From the NCBI RefSeq assembly GCF_000685315.1, contig NZ_ARYM01000002.1:211241-275240 (forward strand): a stretch of DNA of 64,000 nt, read 5' to 3'. Made by a program: the position numbers and the translations under genes. Below the pieces are notes generated by a model, which worked only from the letters and a program-made list of their open reading frames with translations, made no database searches and was not told the DNA's origin. Below are positions 27,354 to 36,859 of the stretch, piece by piece. Each line of letters begins with the position of its first letter. The first letter of the stretch is position 1. The stretch comes from Hyphomonas polymorpha PS728 (GTDB lineage Bacteria; Pseudomonadota; Alphaproteobacteria; Caulobacterales; Hyphomonadaceae).

Positions 27354-28292
27354 ATGTCAGGTCGCCTCTGGACCGATGATTTCAAGCTCGAAGAGGGCGC
27401 CATACTCGTCAAGAAGACGGGGCACCGGATTGTTCCTGACCTGGCGCTGGCGCACAGCATCTTTACCTGGTTCTGCTTCTATTTCTTCGTCCAGAACTGG
27501 CGCACCTGGCGCCTCCTTACCGGCCATAAACGCCCAACCATGGCGTTCTATCCCGACAAGCCGCGCCCCTGGTATTTCATCTGGTCGGTGATGCATGTGT
27601 CCGGCGCCAGGCTGGTGGACGACATCTCTACTGCCGACATTGTGATGCAGTTTGACGATTCCACCGAGACGGCCAATGACGTGCCGGCGGTAAAACCGGG
27701 CGCACATGTGCTCAACTTCGGCTGCACCGACATTTCCAAATCCCGCGTATCGGCCGCGTTCGAGAAGGCCAGCGGCGAGTCGCTGGCCGTGAACCCGACG
27801 ACCTTTGCGGGCCGGATGGTCGAGAAATCTGAATTGAATGCCGCCCATGACGGCCGCATCCTGGAAGGGCCGCTGGACGCGCCGGTGGAAGGCAAGACGT
27901 ATCAGCGTCTGATCGACAACGAGATTCCCGGCGGGCTGGTGGAAGACCTGCGCTGCTGCCTTGTGGGCGGCAGCCCGGTGATCGTGTTCCGCAAGCGCCG
28001 CCCGCTGGAGCGCCGCTTCCTCAACGAGAATGTGCAGGTGCTGCTGGACGAGCCGCGCAACTGCTACTCTCAGGAAGAGATCAAGATGATCGAACGCTTC
28101 GCCGCCGAGATCGGTCTCGATTGGGGCGGGGTGGATGTGCTGCGTGACCGCGCGAGCGGCAAGATTTTCATCGTGGACGCGAACAAGACCGATATGGGCC
28201 CACCCGTGGCACTGAAGCTGGGCGCCAAGCTGTGCGCCACCCGCCGCATGGCCCGCGCCTTTGCCGAGAAGTTTGCCTCCAAGAAGCGCTGA
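27354..28292 (+). CDS. Hypothetical protein with remote ATP-grasp-like features
   Basis: About 312 residues from the ATG at 27354 (GGAG 8 bases upstream; the frame is open from 27297). I do not recognise a named family. The C-terminal third has an ATP-grasp-like pattern: acidic strands in LDWGGVDVLRD and then IFIVDANKTDMGPP, where the family places Mg ligands, and a Lys/Arg-rich strand VIVFRKRRPLERRF. A hydrophobic stretch HSIFTWFCFYFFVQNW (about 38-53) could touch the membrane. A carboxylate-amine ligase role is a guess. Confidence 0.7.
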   Translation: MSGRLWTDDFKLEEGAILVKKTGHRIVPDLALAHSIFTWFCFYFFVQNWRTWRLLTGHKRPTMAFYPDKPRPWYFIWSVMHVSGARLVDDISTADIVMQFDDSTETANDVPAVKPGAHVLNFGCTDISKSRVSAAFEKASGESLAVNPTTFAGRMVEKSELNAAHDGRILEGPLDAPVEGKTYQRLIDNEIPGGLVEDLRCCLVGGSPVIVFRKRRPLERRFLNENVQVLLDEPRNCYSQEEIKMIERFAAEIGLDWGGVDVLRDRASGKIFIVDANKTDMGPPVALKLGAKLCATRRMARAFAEKFASKKR

Positions 28293-28324
28293 TCCGACCC
28301 CAGACCTTTCTGCCGGAGGCCGAC

Positions 28325-29221
28325 ATGCCCATTCCTTTCGTCCGTGAGATCAAGTTCGAATACGGACGTGTGGATCAGGTGTCTCCGTTGGTGCGCCGCG
28401 TGATCGCGAACAATCCCGGCCCGTTCACCTATACCGGCACGGGCGTATTCATCATTGGCAGAGGCGACGTAGCGGTGATTGATCCGGGGCCGGATCTTGC
28501 CGAGCATTTCGAAGCGCTGAAAGCCGCCCTTGAAGGCGAGACGGTTACACATGTGCTCGTCACACATGGCCATTCCGACCACGCCCCGCTTGCCCGCCCG
28601 CTGGCGCAGTGGGCCGGCTGCAAGACCTACGCAAAACACCGCGGCATCGAAACTGCCGCTGATGAAGGCGGGGAGGGCGGGGCCGCCTTCGTGCCTGATG
28701 TGGAACTGGCGGACGGCGATGTGATTTCTGGTCCCGGCTGGACGCTGGAGACAATCGAGACACCCGGCCACACGGCCAACCATATCTGCTTTGCCCTGCG
28801 CGAAGAGAACGCCTGCTTCACCGGCGACCATATCATGGGCTGGTCGACCACGGTGGTCTCCCCGCCCGATGGGGATATGGGCGCCTATATGGAGAGCCTG
28901 GAAAAGATCCGTACACGAGGCTTTGAAATGCTGTGGCCGACGCATGGTGAGGGCGTTCGCGGCAAGGCGTTCGTGGACACGTTCATCGGCGAATATGCCG
29001 CCCACCGCCGGGCGCGGGAGGCCGCGATCCTCGGCCAGATGAAGGCCGGGCAGACCAGCATTCCGGATATTGTCTCGGTGCTCTATGCCGAGGTGGATAA
29101 GCGCCTGCATCCGGCCGCCGCGCTGAGCGTGCTGGGCCATATGATCGACCTGGTGCGCCGCGGCGCCGTCACCACGCCCGACAGCGCCCCGACCACGCGG
29201 TCCCGCTTCGAGCTTGTCTGA
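28325..29221 (+). CDS. MBL-fold metallo-hydrolase
   Basis: About 298 residues from the ATG at 28325 with GGAGG 5 bases upstream. It has the metallo-beta-lactamase motif THGHSDH (His81, His83, Asp85, His86), later ligands His in TPGHTANH and Asp in FTGDHIMGW, and a C-terminal winged-helix-like tail. The layout matches the LACTB2-like group, some of which are endoribonucleases. No signal peptide. It follows the ATP-grasp-like gene by 32 bases in the same direction, so they are likely co-transcribed. Confidence 0.9.
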   Translation: MPIPFVREIKFEYGRVDQVSPLVRRVIANNPGPFTYTGTGVFIIGRGDVAVIDPGPDLAEHFEALKAALEGETVTHVLVTHGHSDHAPLARPLAQWAGCKTYAKHRGIETAADEGGEGGAAFVPDVELADGDVISGPGWTLETIETPGHTANHICFALREENACFTGDHIMGWSTTVVSPPDGDMGAYMESLEKIRTRGFEMLWPTHGEGVRGKAFVDTFIGEYAAHRRAREAAILGQMKAGQTSIPDIVSVLYAEVDKRLHPAAALSVLGHMIDLVRRGAVTTPDSAPTTRSRFELV

Positions 29222-29355
29222 AAAGCAGTAATTTGCGCGCCTGCCCGTCCTGCAGGGCATGAATAGTGCTGATGCGGGAAAGCTGCGCAGCGCAAATCAA
29301 GGCTGCGTGTTCTCTGCCGGTAGGACTTTGCATTTTCGCCTGGGTCTGGCACCAA

Positions 29356-29390
29356 ACCTGACAAGTTCGACAGATTGTCGATGATCAGGT
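29356..29390. promoter_or_regulatory. Nested inverted repeat before the peptide-binding protein gene
   Basis: Outer arms ACCTGA (29356-29361) and TCAGGT (29385-29390) enclose inner arms TCGACA (29367-29372) and TGTCGA (29376-29381). It ends about 5 bases before the GAGGAGG ribosome site, so it may be an operator or a leader hairpin controlling translation. Confidence 0.45.
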
Positions 29391-29406
29391 GTTTGAGGAG
29401 GTGCCG

Positions 29407-31026
29407 ATGAAAATGAAATCCCTGCTGGCTGGCGCGGCCAGTGCGATCATGGTGGCGGCGCTGGCCGCCTGTGGTGGTGGCGGATCGGGCAGCGATGTGC
29501 CGACGCTGCGCCGGGGCATTTCGGCCAAGGTCGACACGCTGGACCCGCACAAATCCTCCGCCGCCTGGGAGAACATTATCATCGGCGACATGATGATCGG
29601 CCTGACGACGGATGACGCTGACGGCAAGCCGGTTCCGGGTATGGCGGAGAGCTGGGAGGTCGATGACACGGGCACCGTCTGGACCTTCAAGCTCGGCGAC
29701 TACACCTGGTCGGACGGCACGCCGGTGACGGCAGAGGACTTTGTGTTTGCCTTCCGCCGCATCCAGGACCCGACGGTTGCTTCCCAATATGCCTCGATGC
29801 TGTGGCTGGTGAAGAATGCCGAGAAGGTGAACAATGGCGACCTGCCGCCCGAGGAAATGGGCGTGCGGGCGATCGACGAGAAGACCTTCGAGATCACCCT
29901 CGAATATCCCGCGCCCTATCTGCCGGGCCTGCTCTCTCATTACACGACCTTCCCGGTGCCGCGTCAGGCGGTGGAGACCTATGGCGATGCCTGGATCCAG
30001 CCGCAGAACATCGTGGTGAACGGCCCCTACAAGCTGGTTTACTGGCGTACGGGCGACCAGCTGGTGGCAGAGAAGAACCCCACCGGCTTTGGCGCGGCTG
30101 AGGCCTGCTTTGACCGCGTGGTGTATTTCGAGATCGAGAATGAGGCGGCCTATGAGAACAAGATCTCGGCCGGTGAACTCGACATCAACAATGCCTTCTC
30201 CGGCCCGCGCCAGAGCGAGATCGAGGCGAAGTTTCCAGGCTGGGTGCGCACCGGGCCGGGCCTGCTGACCACCTATTGGAGCTATAACCAGCAGCGCGCC
30301 CCCTTCAACGATGTGCGCGTGCGCAAGGCGCTCTCCATGGCGCTCGACCGTGAGTTCATGGTGCGCAATGTGATGACGCCCGGCTTCCAGGCGGCCTATT
30401 CCTTCGTGCCGCCAGAAATGAGCAATTATGATGTGCCGCGTCCGCATGTTTCCTGGGAGAGCATGCCGCGCGCCGAGCGTCTGGAAGAAGCGCGCCGCCT
30501 GCTGCAGGAAGCTGGTTTCGGCCCGTCCAACCCGCTGCGCTTTGAATTCACTCACCGCTCGACCGGTGACAATCCGAAAGTCGCCCCGGTAGCCCAGCAG
30601 AACTGGGCGGAGATTGGCGACTGGGTACAGCCCACCATTGTGCGCCAGGATACCAAGGTGCTCTATGCCCGCCTGCGCCAGAATGACTTCCAGGTGTCGG
30701 ATGGTGCCTGGCTGGCGGACTTCGATGATCCGATCAACTTCCTCTACCTGCTGCAATCGACTACCGGCCAGCAGAACTATGGCCGCTATGCCAATGCCGA
30801 ATATGACGCGCTGCTGAACCAGTCGAACCTGGAGCTGGACCTGCAGAAGCGCGCAGAAATCTTCGCCCGGGCCGAGGCGCTGATGCTGGAGGAGTATCCG
30901 ATCACGCCGATGTGGGTGCAGGTGACGCAAAATCTGGTCGACCCCGCCCTGACCGGCTGGGAAGACAACGCCAAAGACATCCACCGCTCGCGCTTCCTCT
31001 GCCGCGACGGACTGAAAGCTGACTGA
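29407..31026 (+). CDS. Peptide ABC transporter substrate-binding lipoprotein (OppA/DppA-type)
   Basis: About 539 residues from the ATG at 29407. A longer GTG start at 29389 would bury the GAGGAGG site inside the gene, so it is rejected. The signal ends with lipobox LAAC followed by a Gly-rich linker (CGGGGSGS). The mature protein is an SBP_bac_5 (family 5) receptor: LRRGISAKVDTLDPHKS at the start, TWSDGTPVTAEDFVFAFRRI, and WSYNQQRAPFNDVRVRKALS, all typical of OppA. It binds oligopeptides for the OppB/C permeases, plausibly those at 24.8-26.7 kb. Confidence 0.93.
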   Translation: MKMKSLLAGAASAIMVAALAACGGGGSGSDVPTLRRGISAKVDTLDPHKSSAAWENIIIGDMMIGLTTDDADGKPVPGMAESWEVDDTGTVWTFKLGDYTWSDGTPVTAEDFVFAFRRIQDPTVASQYASMLWLVKNAEKVNNGDLPPEEMGVRAIDEKTFEITLEYPAPYLPGLLSHYTTFPVPRQAVETYGDAWIQPQNIVVNGPYKLVYWRTGDQLVAEKNPTGFGAAEACFDRVVYFEIENEAAYENKISAGELDINNAFSGPRQSEIEAKFPGWVRTGPGLLTTYWSYNQQRAPFNDVRVRKALSMALDREFMVRNVMTPGFQAAYSFVPPEMSNYDVPRPHVSWESMPRAERLEEARRLLQEAGFGPSNPLRFEFTHRSTGDNPKVAPVAQQNWAEIGDWVQPTIVRQDTKVLYARLRQNDFQVSDGAWLADFDDPINFLYLLQSTTGQQNYGRYANAEYDALLNQSNLELDLQKRAEIFARAEALMLEEYPITPMWVQVTQNLVDPALTGWEDNAKDIHRSRFLCRDGLKAD

Positions 31027-31103
31027 TGCCGGGGAGGGGGCCTTGGGGCCCCCTCGCTCATCCGCTTCAAGCCGGGCCTTTCCGGTGAGTGACGTGACCG
31101 TCC

Positions 31104-32501
31104 ATGCAACCAACTCTTGCGAACCTGACCGAGGAAGCCCAGCGCCTGAAAGCGGCGGGGCGGATAGACGAGGCGATCAACGCCTATCGCCGCGCCGTTT
31201 CACTCTATCCGGGCAACGGGGTGGCGCTGCACAATCTGGCCGGCGCGCTCGGTGATGTGGCCGCCCATGCAGAGGCGGAGACGATGGCCGCTTCCGCCCT
31301 GAAGACGGGGCTCGACGCGCCGGAGACCTGGCTGGTACTGGCACGGGCGCAGCTTGGACAGGGAAAGCTGGAGCCTTCCCGTAAAAGCTATGCCGAGGTA
31401 ATCCGGCGGCGGCCGGACATGCTGCCGGCGCAATTCGAGATGGCGCAGCTGGTGTGGATGTCGACCGGTGACCGGGAGGCGGCCCTGGCGGATATCCGCG
31501 CGGCTGCGGCCCGGCCCGGCGCGCCGGTGATGCTGCGGTTTCTCGAAGCGCAGGCTCTGGAGTTCATGGAAGAGCCCGCCGGCGCCCGCGCAGCGCTGGA
31601 GCCGGCGCTTCAGCACGCAGACTGCCCTTCCGAGATATTGGCGCTTGCAGCGGACATCGAGGCACGTCTCGGGCGCCCGGACTTGGCGGTCGGGCTGGCG
31701 GAGCGCGCTTTTGCCATGGCGGCGGGCCACCCTGGCGCTCTGGAAGCCTTGATCCGGGCGCGGCTTGCGGCGGGAGATGGTGAGGGCGCCTCAGCGGCGG
31801 CGGCGGACCTGACCCGCCGGCAGCCCGGCAATCAGCACGCGCTTGCCTTGCAGGCGACTGCCTGGCGGATGCTGGGCGATAGCCGCTACCGCGACCTCTA
31901 CGATTATGGACGATTCGTATCTGTCGACCCTCTTGATGTGCCCAAAGGTTGGGCAGACCTGGACGCGTATGTCCTGGACCTCGCCGCGGAGCTGAAACAG
32001 GCTCACCCCTTCCGGACCCACCCTTTCGGGCATTCTGTGAGGTATGGGAGCCAACGCCCGCATATCCTGATGCTGCAGACCCCGGCGATTGCCGCCTTTC
32101 TTGAGGCGCTGCAGGGGCCGCTGAGCCGGCATCTGCAGCGGATAGGGCAGGGGAGCGATGTTCTGACCCGCCGGAATACCGGCCGCGTGGGGATGATCGG
32201 CAACTGGTCGGTCTGGCTGCGGCCGGGGGGATATCATGTCGACCATGTGCATCAGGAAGGGTGGCTGTCTTCGGCCTGCTATATTGAGTTGCCCCCGGCG
32301 GTGAATGCGGGCGGCAAGGAAGGCTGGCTGCGGTTTGGGCGGCCCGGCATTCCCGTTGCCGGCGGGCCGGAAGCTGAACATTGGGTGCGGCCGGAGCCGG
32401 GCGTGGTGGCGCTTTTCCCATCCTACATGTGGCATGGCACCGAGGCTTTTACAGGCACGCAGCCGCGCCTGACGATCGCGTTTGATCTGGTGCCAATCTG
32501 A
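31104..32501 (+). CDS. TPR protein with C-terminal 2OG-Fe(II) oxygenase-like domain
   Basis: A 465-residue, apparently cytoplasmic protein. Residues about 1-255 form tetratricopeptide-like repeats (AGRIDEAINAYRRAVSLYPGN is one unit). The C-terminal part, about 300-465, matches the putative 2OG-Fe(II) oxygenase group: HVDHVH supplies the His-x-Asp metal pair, FPSYMWHGTEAF the distal His, and the Arg in QPRLTIAFDLVP the 2-oxoglutarate contact. It probably hydroxylates a protein, peptide or small molecule. Its neighbour downstream is a TonB-dependent receptor, then a sulfotransferase-like gene, an association I recall from Hyphomonas and sphingomonad genomes. Confidence 0.85.
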   Translation: MQPTLANLTEEAQRLKAAGRIDEAINAYRRAVSLYPGNGVALHNLAGALGDVAAHAEAETMAASALKTGLDAPETWLVLARAQLGQGKLEPSRKSYAEVIRRRPDMLPAQFEMAQLVWMSTGDREAALADIRAAAARPGAPVMLRFLEAQALEFMEEPAGARAALEPALQHADCPSEILALAADIEARLGRPDLAVGLAERAFAMAAGHPGALEALIRARLAAGDGEGASAAAADLTRRQPGNQHALALQATAWRMLGDSRYRDLYDYGRFVSVDPLDVPKGWADLDAYVLDLAAELKQAHPFRTHPFGHSVRYGSQRPHILMLQTPAIAAFLEALQGPLSRHLQRIGQGSDVLTRRNTGRVGMIGNWSVWLRPGGYHVDHVHQEGWLSSACYIELPPAVNAGGKEGWLRFGRPGIPVAGGPEAEHWVRPEPGVVALFPSYMWHGTEAFTGTQPRLTIAFDLVPI

Positions 32502-32753
32502 ACGCTGCCTGAACAGGAATTTTGGCGGCATGCCCGCGACTATTTGCGAATTATTGCGCTGAAATGGCGAAAACGCCGTAAATCTTGCGCCAAACCGTGG
32601 TGCCCAAAAAGCACACAGGGGGAAGATGATGCCCCCACAGCATAAATTTCCGGATTGATTGTTTTGTAACAGAACTGCAATGTTGCCGTTCAGGGCGTTA
32701 CCGTGAGCGCGTTTTACGCGTCAGCGGATCATTTTTGGTTTTAACGGGGAGTT

Positions 32754-35700
32754 ATGGCGGACATGGCCAGAACCAATTACAATAGTTTTCTCTACCGCAC
32801 GGCCGCCATCACGGCGCTGTGCTCCAGCCTCGTCTTCACGGCGGCGGCCCAAACGGCCGAAGAGGCTGAAGATGCACCGGTAACGACCACCCAGGCGCCG
32901 GCTGTTGAAGACGAAGCGCGTCAGGATGTTGTCCGGGTTACCGGTTCGCGCCTGAACAATCCCTATACGAGCATCGCCCCGCTCGACATCATCACGGCCG
33001 ACTCGGCCAGCCTCAAAGGCATCTCTGACGTAGGTAAGCTGCTCCAGACGGCAACTGTTGCCGCCGGCGCGCCGCAGGTGACCGCAGCAACCTCTGCTGC
33101 CTTCGTCCAGAACGGCGGTATCGGTACGGAAACCGTCTCGCTGCGCGGCCTGGGCGCCAACCGCACGCTGACCCTGATCAACGGCCGCCGGGCCGGCCCC
33201 GCCGGTACGCGCGGCGGCGTTTCGGCATTCGACCTTAACGCCATTCCGCTCTCGGCTGTTCAGAACGTCGAGATCCTGAAAGACGGCGCCTCTTCGATCT
33301 ACGGTTCTGACGCCGTTGCCGGTGTTGTGAACATCATCACGAAGAAAGACGCTGGCTCGGAAGTGAACTTCTTCTACAGCGGCCCGGAAGAGGGCGGCGG
33401 TGAAGAACTGCGTGCCAGCGGCACCTGGAGCGGCAAGGTGACCGATCGCGGCAACCTGCTGGTCTCGCTCGACTACTTCAAGCGTGAGGAGCTTGCACAA
33501 GGCGATCGCAGCTATTTCAGCTGTGGCCAGCCTTACATCTACAATCAGGACGGCTCCCGCGCCGATCTGATCGACCCCACCACCGGCACCTACAAGTGTC
33601 AGGACCTGCTCTGGGGCCATATCTGGATGTATGACTATCTCAGCCCCGGCGCCATTGGCCGTCCGTGGCAGGGCCGTCCGCAGCTTCTGCAGTATGACTA
33701 TGATGGCACGCTGGCTGCCAACGGAGTTGCTCCCTGGGGGCCGAACTCCTTCGGTCTCGGCATGAATGCTCCCTGGTATCCGATGGGGCTTGGCGAACTG
33801 ACGCTGCCGGGCGCGACGCCGGATCCGTTCTATGGTCCGACGGCACTGCTTTCCGAAGCTCTGCTGAACTATGACCATCCGTTCCAGGATCGGCAGACTA
33901 TGGTTCCGGAAGTCGAGCGGATGACGTTCTACGCCAATGGCGATTATGAACTGACCGACTCAATGACGCTGTATGGCGAAGTGCTGGTCAACCGCCGCGA
34001 AACCAAAGTGAACGGCTACCGCCAGTTCTGGCAGTATGACTATGTGCTGAACCTTTTCGGCGACCTCTACAACTACTATTACGAGCAGTATGCTCCGGGT
34101 GCGGCACCTGGCGAAGCGCACGGCTTCCAGTATGCGACGGACGACGTGTATGTGATCGGGATGAGCCCCACGGCGATTACCGACCACAACAGGGACAAGA
34201 TCACCGTCGACTACATCAACGCCGTTGTCGGGGCTAAAGGTGATTTCGCGGTTCCGGGCTGGAACTGGGATGCCTTCTTCCAGTTCTCGCGTTCGGATGG
34301 TGAATATCAGAATGACATCATCTTCAATGATGCCATTGCGCCGTATCGCTACTGGATCGGTACGCCTTGCGGACCGGGCGATGTGACCCCTGTGCGCGGC
34401 GTTGCCTGCCGCACGCCGGATTGGTACAGCCCTGAATTCCTGGCGGGCAATATCTCCCAGGCCGACCGGGACTTCCTCTTCGGGGTCGATACCGGCACGA
34501 CGATCTACGAACAGTCGCAGCTCGAACTCTTCCTCGACGGTCCGCTGTTCACGCTGCCGGCTGGCGAAGTGCGCGGTGGTATCGGCTTCAGCCGTATCCA
34601 TGAACGTATCAACGATATTCCGGGCGAAAACACCCGGATTGGCAACGCCTGGGGCACGTCGAGCGCCGGCATCACCCGTGGCCGCAAGATGACCCGCGCG
34701 GTCTTCGGTGAGGTCTCGATCCCGGTGGTGAAGGACCTTCCGCTTGCGGAAGCTGTTGACCTGTCGCTCTCGGCGCGTCTGACGGATGTGGACGTGTATG
34801 GTTCGGACACGACCTACAAGGCTGGCCTCGGCTGGCAGATCACGCCGACCGTACGGGCACGCACAAGCTATGGCACGTCGTTCCGCGCACCGGCCCTGTT
34901 CGAACTGTTCCTCGCTGGTCAGACGAGCTTCCTCCCGCAGCGTAACATCGACCCCTGTATCAACTGGGGTTCGGCTCTGGCTAACGGCAACATCTCCCAG
35001 CGCCTGGCAGACAACTGCGCCGCAGATGGTATCCTGCCGACGCACACGGGTTCGGGCTCTTCGGCCACGATCATCTCCTCGGGTAACGCCACTGGCAACC
35101 TGCAGGCCGAAACCTCGGACGCCTTCAACATCGGTCTCGTATGGGCACCGAACTTCGCAGATCTGCGGATGTCGATCGACTATTACGAGATCAAGGTTGA
35201 TGGTCAGATCGACCAGCTTGGGCCTGCGACAATTGTTGCCGGGTGCTACAATTCTGACAATTTCGGAACGGACCCGCTCTGCCAGCTGTTCACCCGGAAT
35301 ACTCAGAACGACCTGATTGAGACGGTTACGGATAACTTCATCAACATCGCCAAACAGTCAGTGAATGGTGTCGACGTTGCCGCAACCTACAGCCGTGACT
35401 TCAGCTTCGGTACGCTGACGATCGACACCTCGCACACATTTACGCTCGAGAGCGAGTTCCAGCTGCTCCCGACCAGCGTTCCGCAGGACTACACCGGCGA
35501 AGCCGGCCGTCCTGAGTGGGTGGGTGAAGTTTCGTTCGCATTCGAACGCGGCCCGTGGTCGGCATTCTATGGCCTGGACTTTATCGGCAAGACGTCGAAC
35601 GTTGCCAGCTATGGCGGCAATACGGGCACCTATTTCGGTGTGCCGGTTGTCTTCAAACTGGAAACCGAGCAGACGACCTACCACAATGCATCTCTCGGCC

Positions 35701-35879
35701 GGGAACTGCCCTACGACATCAACGTGCGGGTGGGTGTGGCCAACATCTTCGACGAGCATCCGCCGGCGGTCACCACGCTGGGGCTGGGCGAATACAACAC
35801 CGTGGGTACCTCGGCGTTCTACTCGCAGTATGACTGGATGGGTCGCCGCTTCTTCGTGAACCTGAGCAAAAAGTTCTAG
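32754..35879 (+). CDS. TonB-dependent outer-membrane receptor
   Basis: About 1041 residues. A signal peptide (AAITALCSSLVFTAAAQ) is followed by an N-terminal extension and the plug domain (DVVRVTGSRL, then VSLRGLGANRTLTLINGRR and VQNVEILKDGASSIYGSDAVAGVVNI), then a 22-strand-type barrel ending in the outer-membrane signature KKF. The short GGGGAG site is only 2 bases from the ATG at 32754, so the in-frame ATG at 32763 may be the true start. It lies after a TPR-oxygenase gene, with a 252-base leader without other gene. Substrate unknown; this group often takes up peptides or glycans. Confidence 0.93.
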   Translation: MADMARTNYNSFLYRTAAITALCSSLVFTAAAQTAEEAEDAPVTTTQAPAVEDEARQDVVRVTGSRLNNPYTSIAPLDIITADSASLKGISDVGKLLQTATVAAGAPQVTAATSAAFVQNGGIGTETVSLRGLGANRTLTLINGRRAGPAGTRGGVSAFDLNAIPLSAVQNVEILKDGASSIYGSDAVAGVVNIITKKDAGSEVNFFYSGPEEGGGEELRASGTWSGKVTDRGNLLVSLDYFKREELAQGDRSYFSCGQPYIYNQDGSRADLIDPTTGTYKCQDLLWGHIWMYDYLSPGAIGRPWQGRPQLLQYDYDGTLAANGVAPWGPNSFGLGMNAPWYPMGLGELTLPGATPDPFYGPTALLSEALLNYDHPFQDRQTMVPEVERMTFYANGDYELTDSMTLYGEVLVNRRETKVNGYRQFWQYDYVLNLFGDLYNYYYEQYAPGAAPGEAHGFQYATDDVYVIGMSPTAITDHNRDKITVDYINAVVGAKGDFAVPGWNWDAFFQFSRSDGEYQNDIIFNDAIAPYRYWIGTPCGPGDVTPVRGVACRTPDWYSPEFLAGNISQADRDFLFGVDTGTTIYEQSQLELFLDGPLFTLPAGEVRGGIGFSRIHERINDIPGENTRIGNAWGTSSAGITRGRKMTRAVFGEVSIPVVKDLPLAEAVDLSLSARLTDVDVYGSDTTYKAGLGWQITPTVRARTSYGTSFRAPALFELFLAGQTSFLPQRNIDPCINWGSALANGNISQRLADNCAADGILPTHTGSGSSATIISSGNATGNLQAETSDAFNIGLVWAPNFADLRMSIDYYEIKVDGQIDQLGPATIVAGCYNSDNFGTDPLCQLFTRNTQNDLIETVTDNFINIAKQSVNGVDVAATYSRDFSFGTLTIDTSHTFTLESEFQLLPTSVPQDYTGEAGRPEWVGEVSFAFERGPWSAFYGLDFIGKTSNVASYGGNTGTYFGVPVVFKLETEQTTYHNASLGRELPYDINVRVGVANIFDEHPPAVTTLGLGEYNTVGTSAFYSQYDWMGRRFFVNLSKKF

Positions 35880-35900
35880 ACTTCACGCGGGAAAGAACCG

Positions 35901-35934
35901 AAAGCGGCGGGTGCCTCACCCGCCGCTTTCTTTT
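35901..35934 (+). terminator. Terminator after the first TonB-dependent receptor
   Basis: AAAGCGGCGGGTG and its complement form a 13-bp perfect stem with a 3-base loop (35901-35929), followed by CTTTT. Confidence 0.9.
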
Positions 35935-35964
35935 ATGTGGCCCTGTGAATGGAAGGTTTTATCC

Positions 35965-36753
35965 ATGCCGCGCATCACCATGAAGATGGACAATCTGAAC
36001 GAACGGAATGCCGAGTTTACTCAGCAGCCCCTGCAGCATCCGGTTTTCCTCAACTCCGTTCCCAAATCCGGAACCCACCTCATTCGCAATATCATGCGCA
36101 TGTTTGTGCCGGTGGAGCAGCAGTACCACGCAACCTTCCTTCAGATCCCCAATCTTCGGAACCATGCCGGGGCGGCGCTGAACCCGGCCAAGCCGATGCT
36201 GAGCTGGGGGCATCTTCTGTTTACGGATGATTCTGCCATCGCAACCCGCGCCGCGCGGCACATCCTGCTGGTGCGTGACCCCTATACCTGGGTTCTGGCG
36301 CGGGCGCGCTTCTTCGTGTCGGAGAACTTCGAGGCCAATCTCAGCCATCTGAAAGGGCCGGGGGTTTCAGCCGAAGCGCTGATGAATATGATGATCTTCG
36401 GCATCCACGGGAAAGCCCCGCCGATGGTGGACGTCTTCCAGTTCAACGCAGCGGCCTGGATGGGAACGGGCGCCAAGCTTTACCGGTATGAGGATATCGT
36501 CCGTGCTGTGAAGACGATCGACACACCGGAATCCGAAGTGTTTTTCCGCGCCTTGCTGGATGATTGCGGCATCGCCATGCCGGAGGACTGGCGGGCGCGT
36601 ATCCGCATCGGCAGCGACCGGGAGCAGAGTGCAACGGCGCGTGAGAATTTGCGCGTCGACAATAGCACCATTCCGGAAGAGTTGCCGGATATCCAGAAGC
36701 GCCTCGTGGATGTGGCCATGCCGGGCATGCGCGCGCTGCTGGGCTACGCCTGA
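35965..36753 (+). CDS. Sulfotransferase-like protein
   Basis: About 262 residues from the ATG at 35965 (GAAGG 8 bases upstream). The 5'-phosphosulfate loop of PAPS-dependent sulfotransferases is visible in NSVPKSGTHLIRN (about 30-42), and the 3'-phosphate site in HILLVRDPYTWVLAR (about 98-112). No signal peptide. The acceptor is unknown; with the upstream 2OG oxygenase it might modify a peptide or a surface sugar. Between its start and the receptor lies a terminator, so it depends on read-through or its own promoter. Confidence 0.82.
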   Translation: MPRITMKMDNLNERNAEFTQQPLQHPVFLNSVPKSGTHLIRNIMRMFVPVEQQYHATFLQIPNLRNHAGAALNPAKPMLSWGHLLFTDDSAIATRAARHILLVRDPYTWVLARARFFVSENFEANLSHLKGPGVSAEALMNMMIFGIHGKAPPMVDVFQFNAAAWMGTGAKLYRYEDIVRAVKTIDTPESEVFFRALLDDCGIAMPEDWRARIRIGSDREQSATARENLRVDNSTIPEELPDIQKRLVDVAMPGMRALLGYA

Positions 36754-36804
36754 CCGCGCGGGGAAGGGGGGCTGTCACCAGCCCCACAGGCTTAAACGAA
36801 CTAA

Positions 36805-36832
36805 AAAAGGCGCGCCGGCCGGCGCGCCTTTT
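36805..36832. terminator. Bidirectional terminator between sulfotransferase and S9 peptidase genes
   Basis: A 28-bp perfect palindrome AAAAGGCGCGCCGG/CCGGCGCGCCTTTT. A- and T-runs on either side make it functional on both strands, which is what two convergent genes need. Confidence 0.92.
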
Positions 36833-36859
36833 CCATTTGTCCTAGGGGTCGAGAGGGGG

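Noticed and set aside
28325..29221. MBL-fold protein as a beta-lactamase
   Set aside because: No signal peptide, and the C-terminal tail fits the LACTB2-like group.
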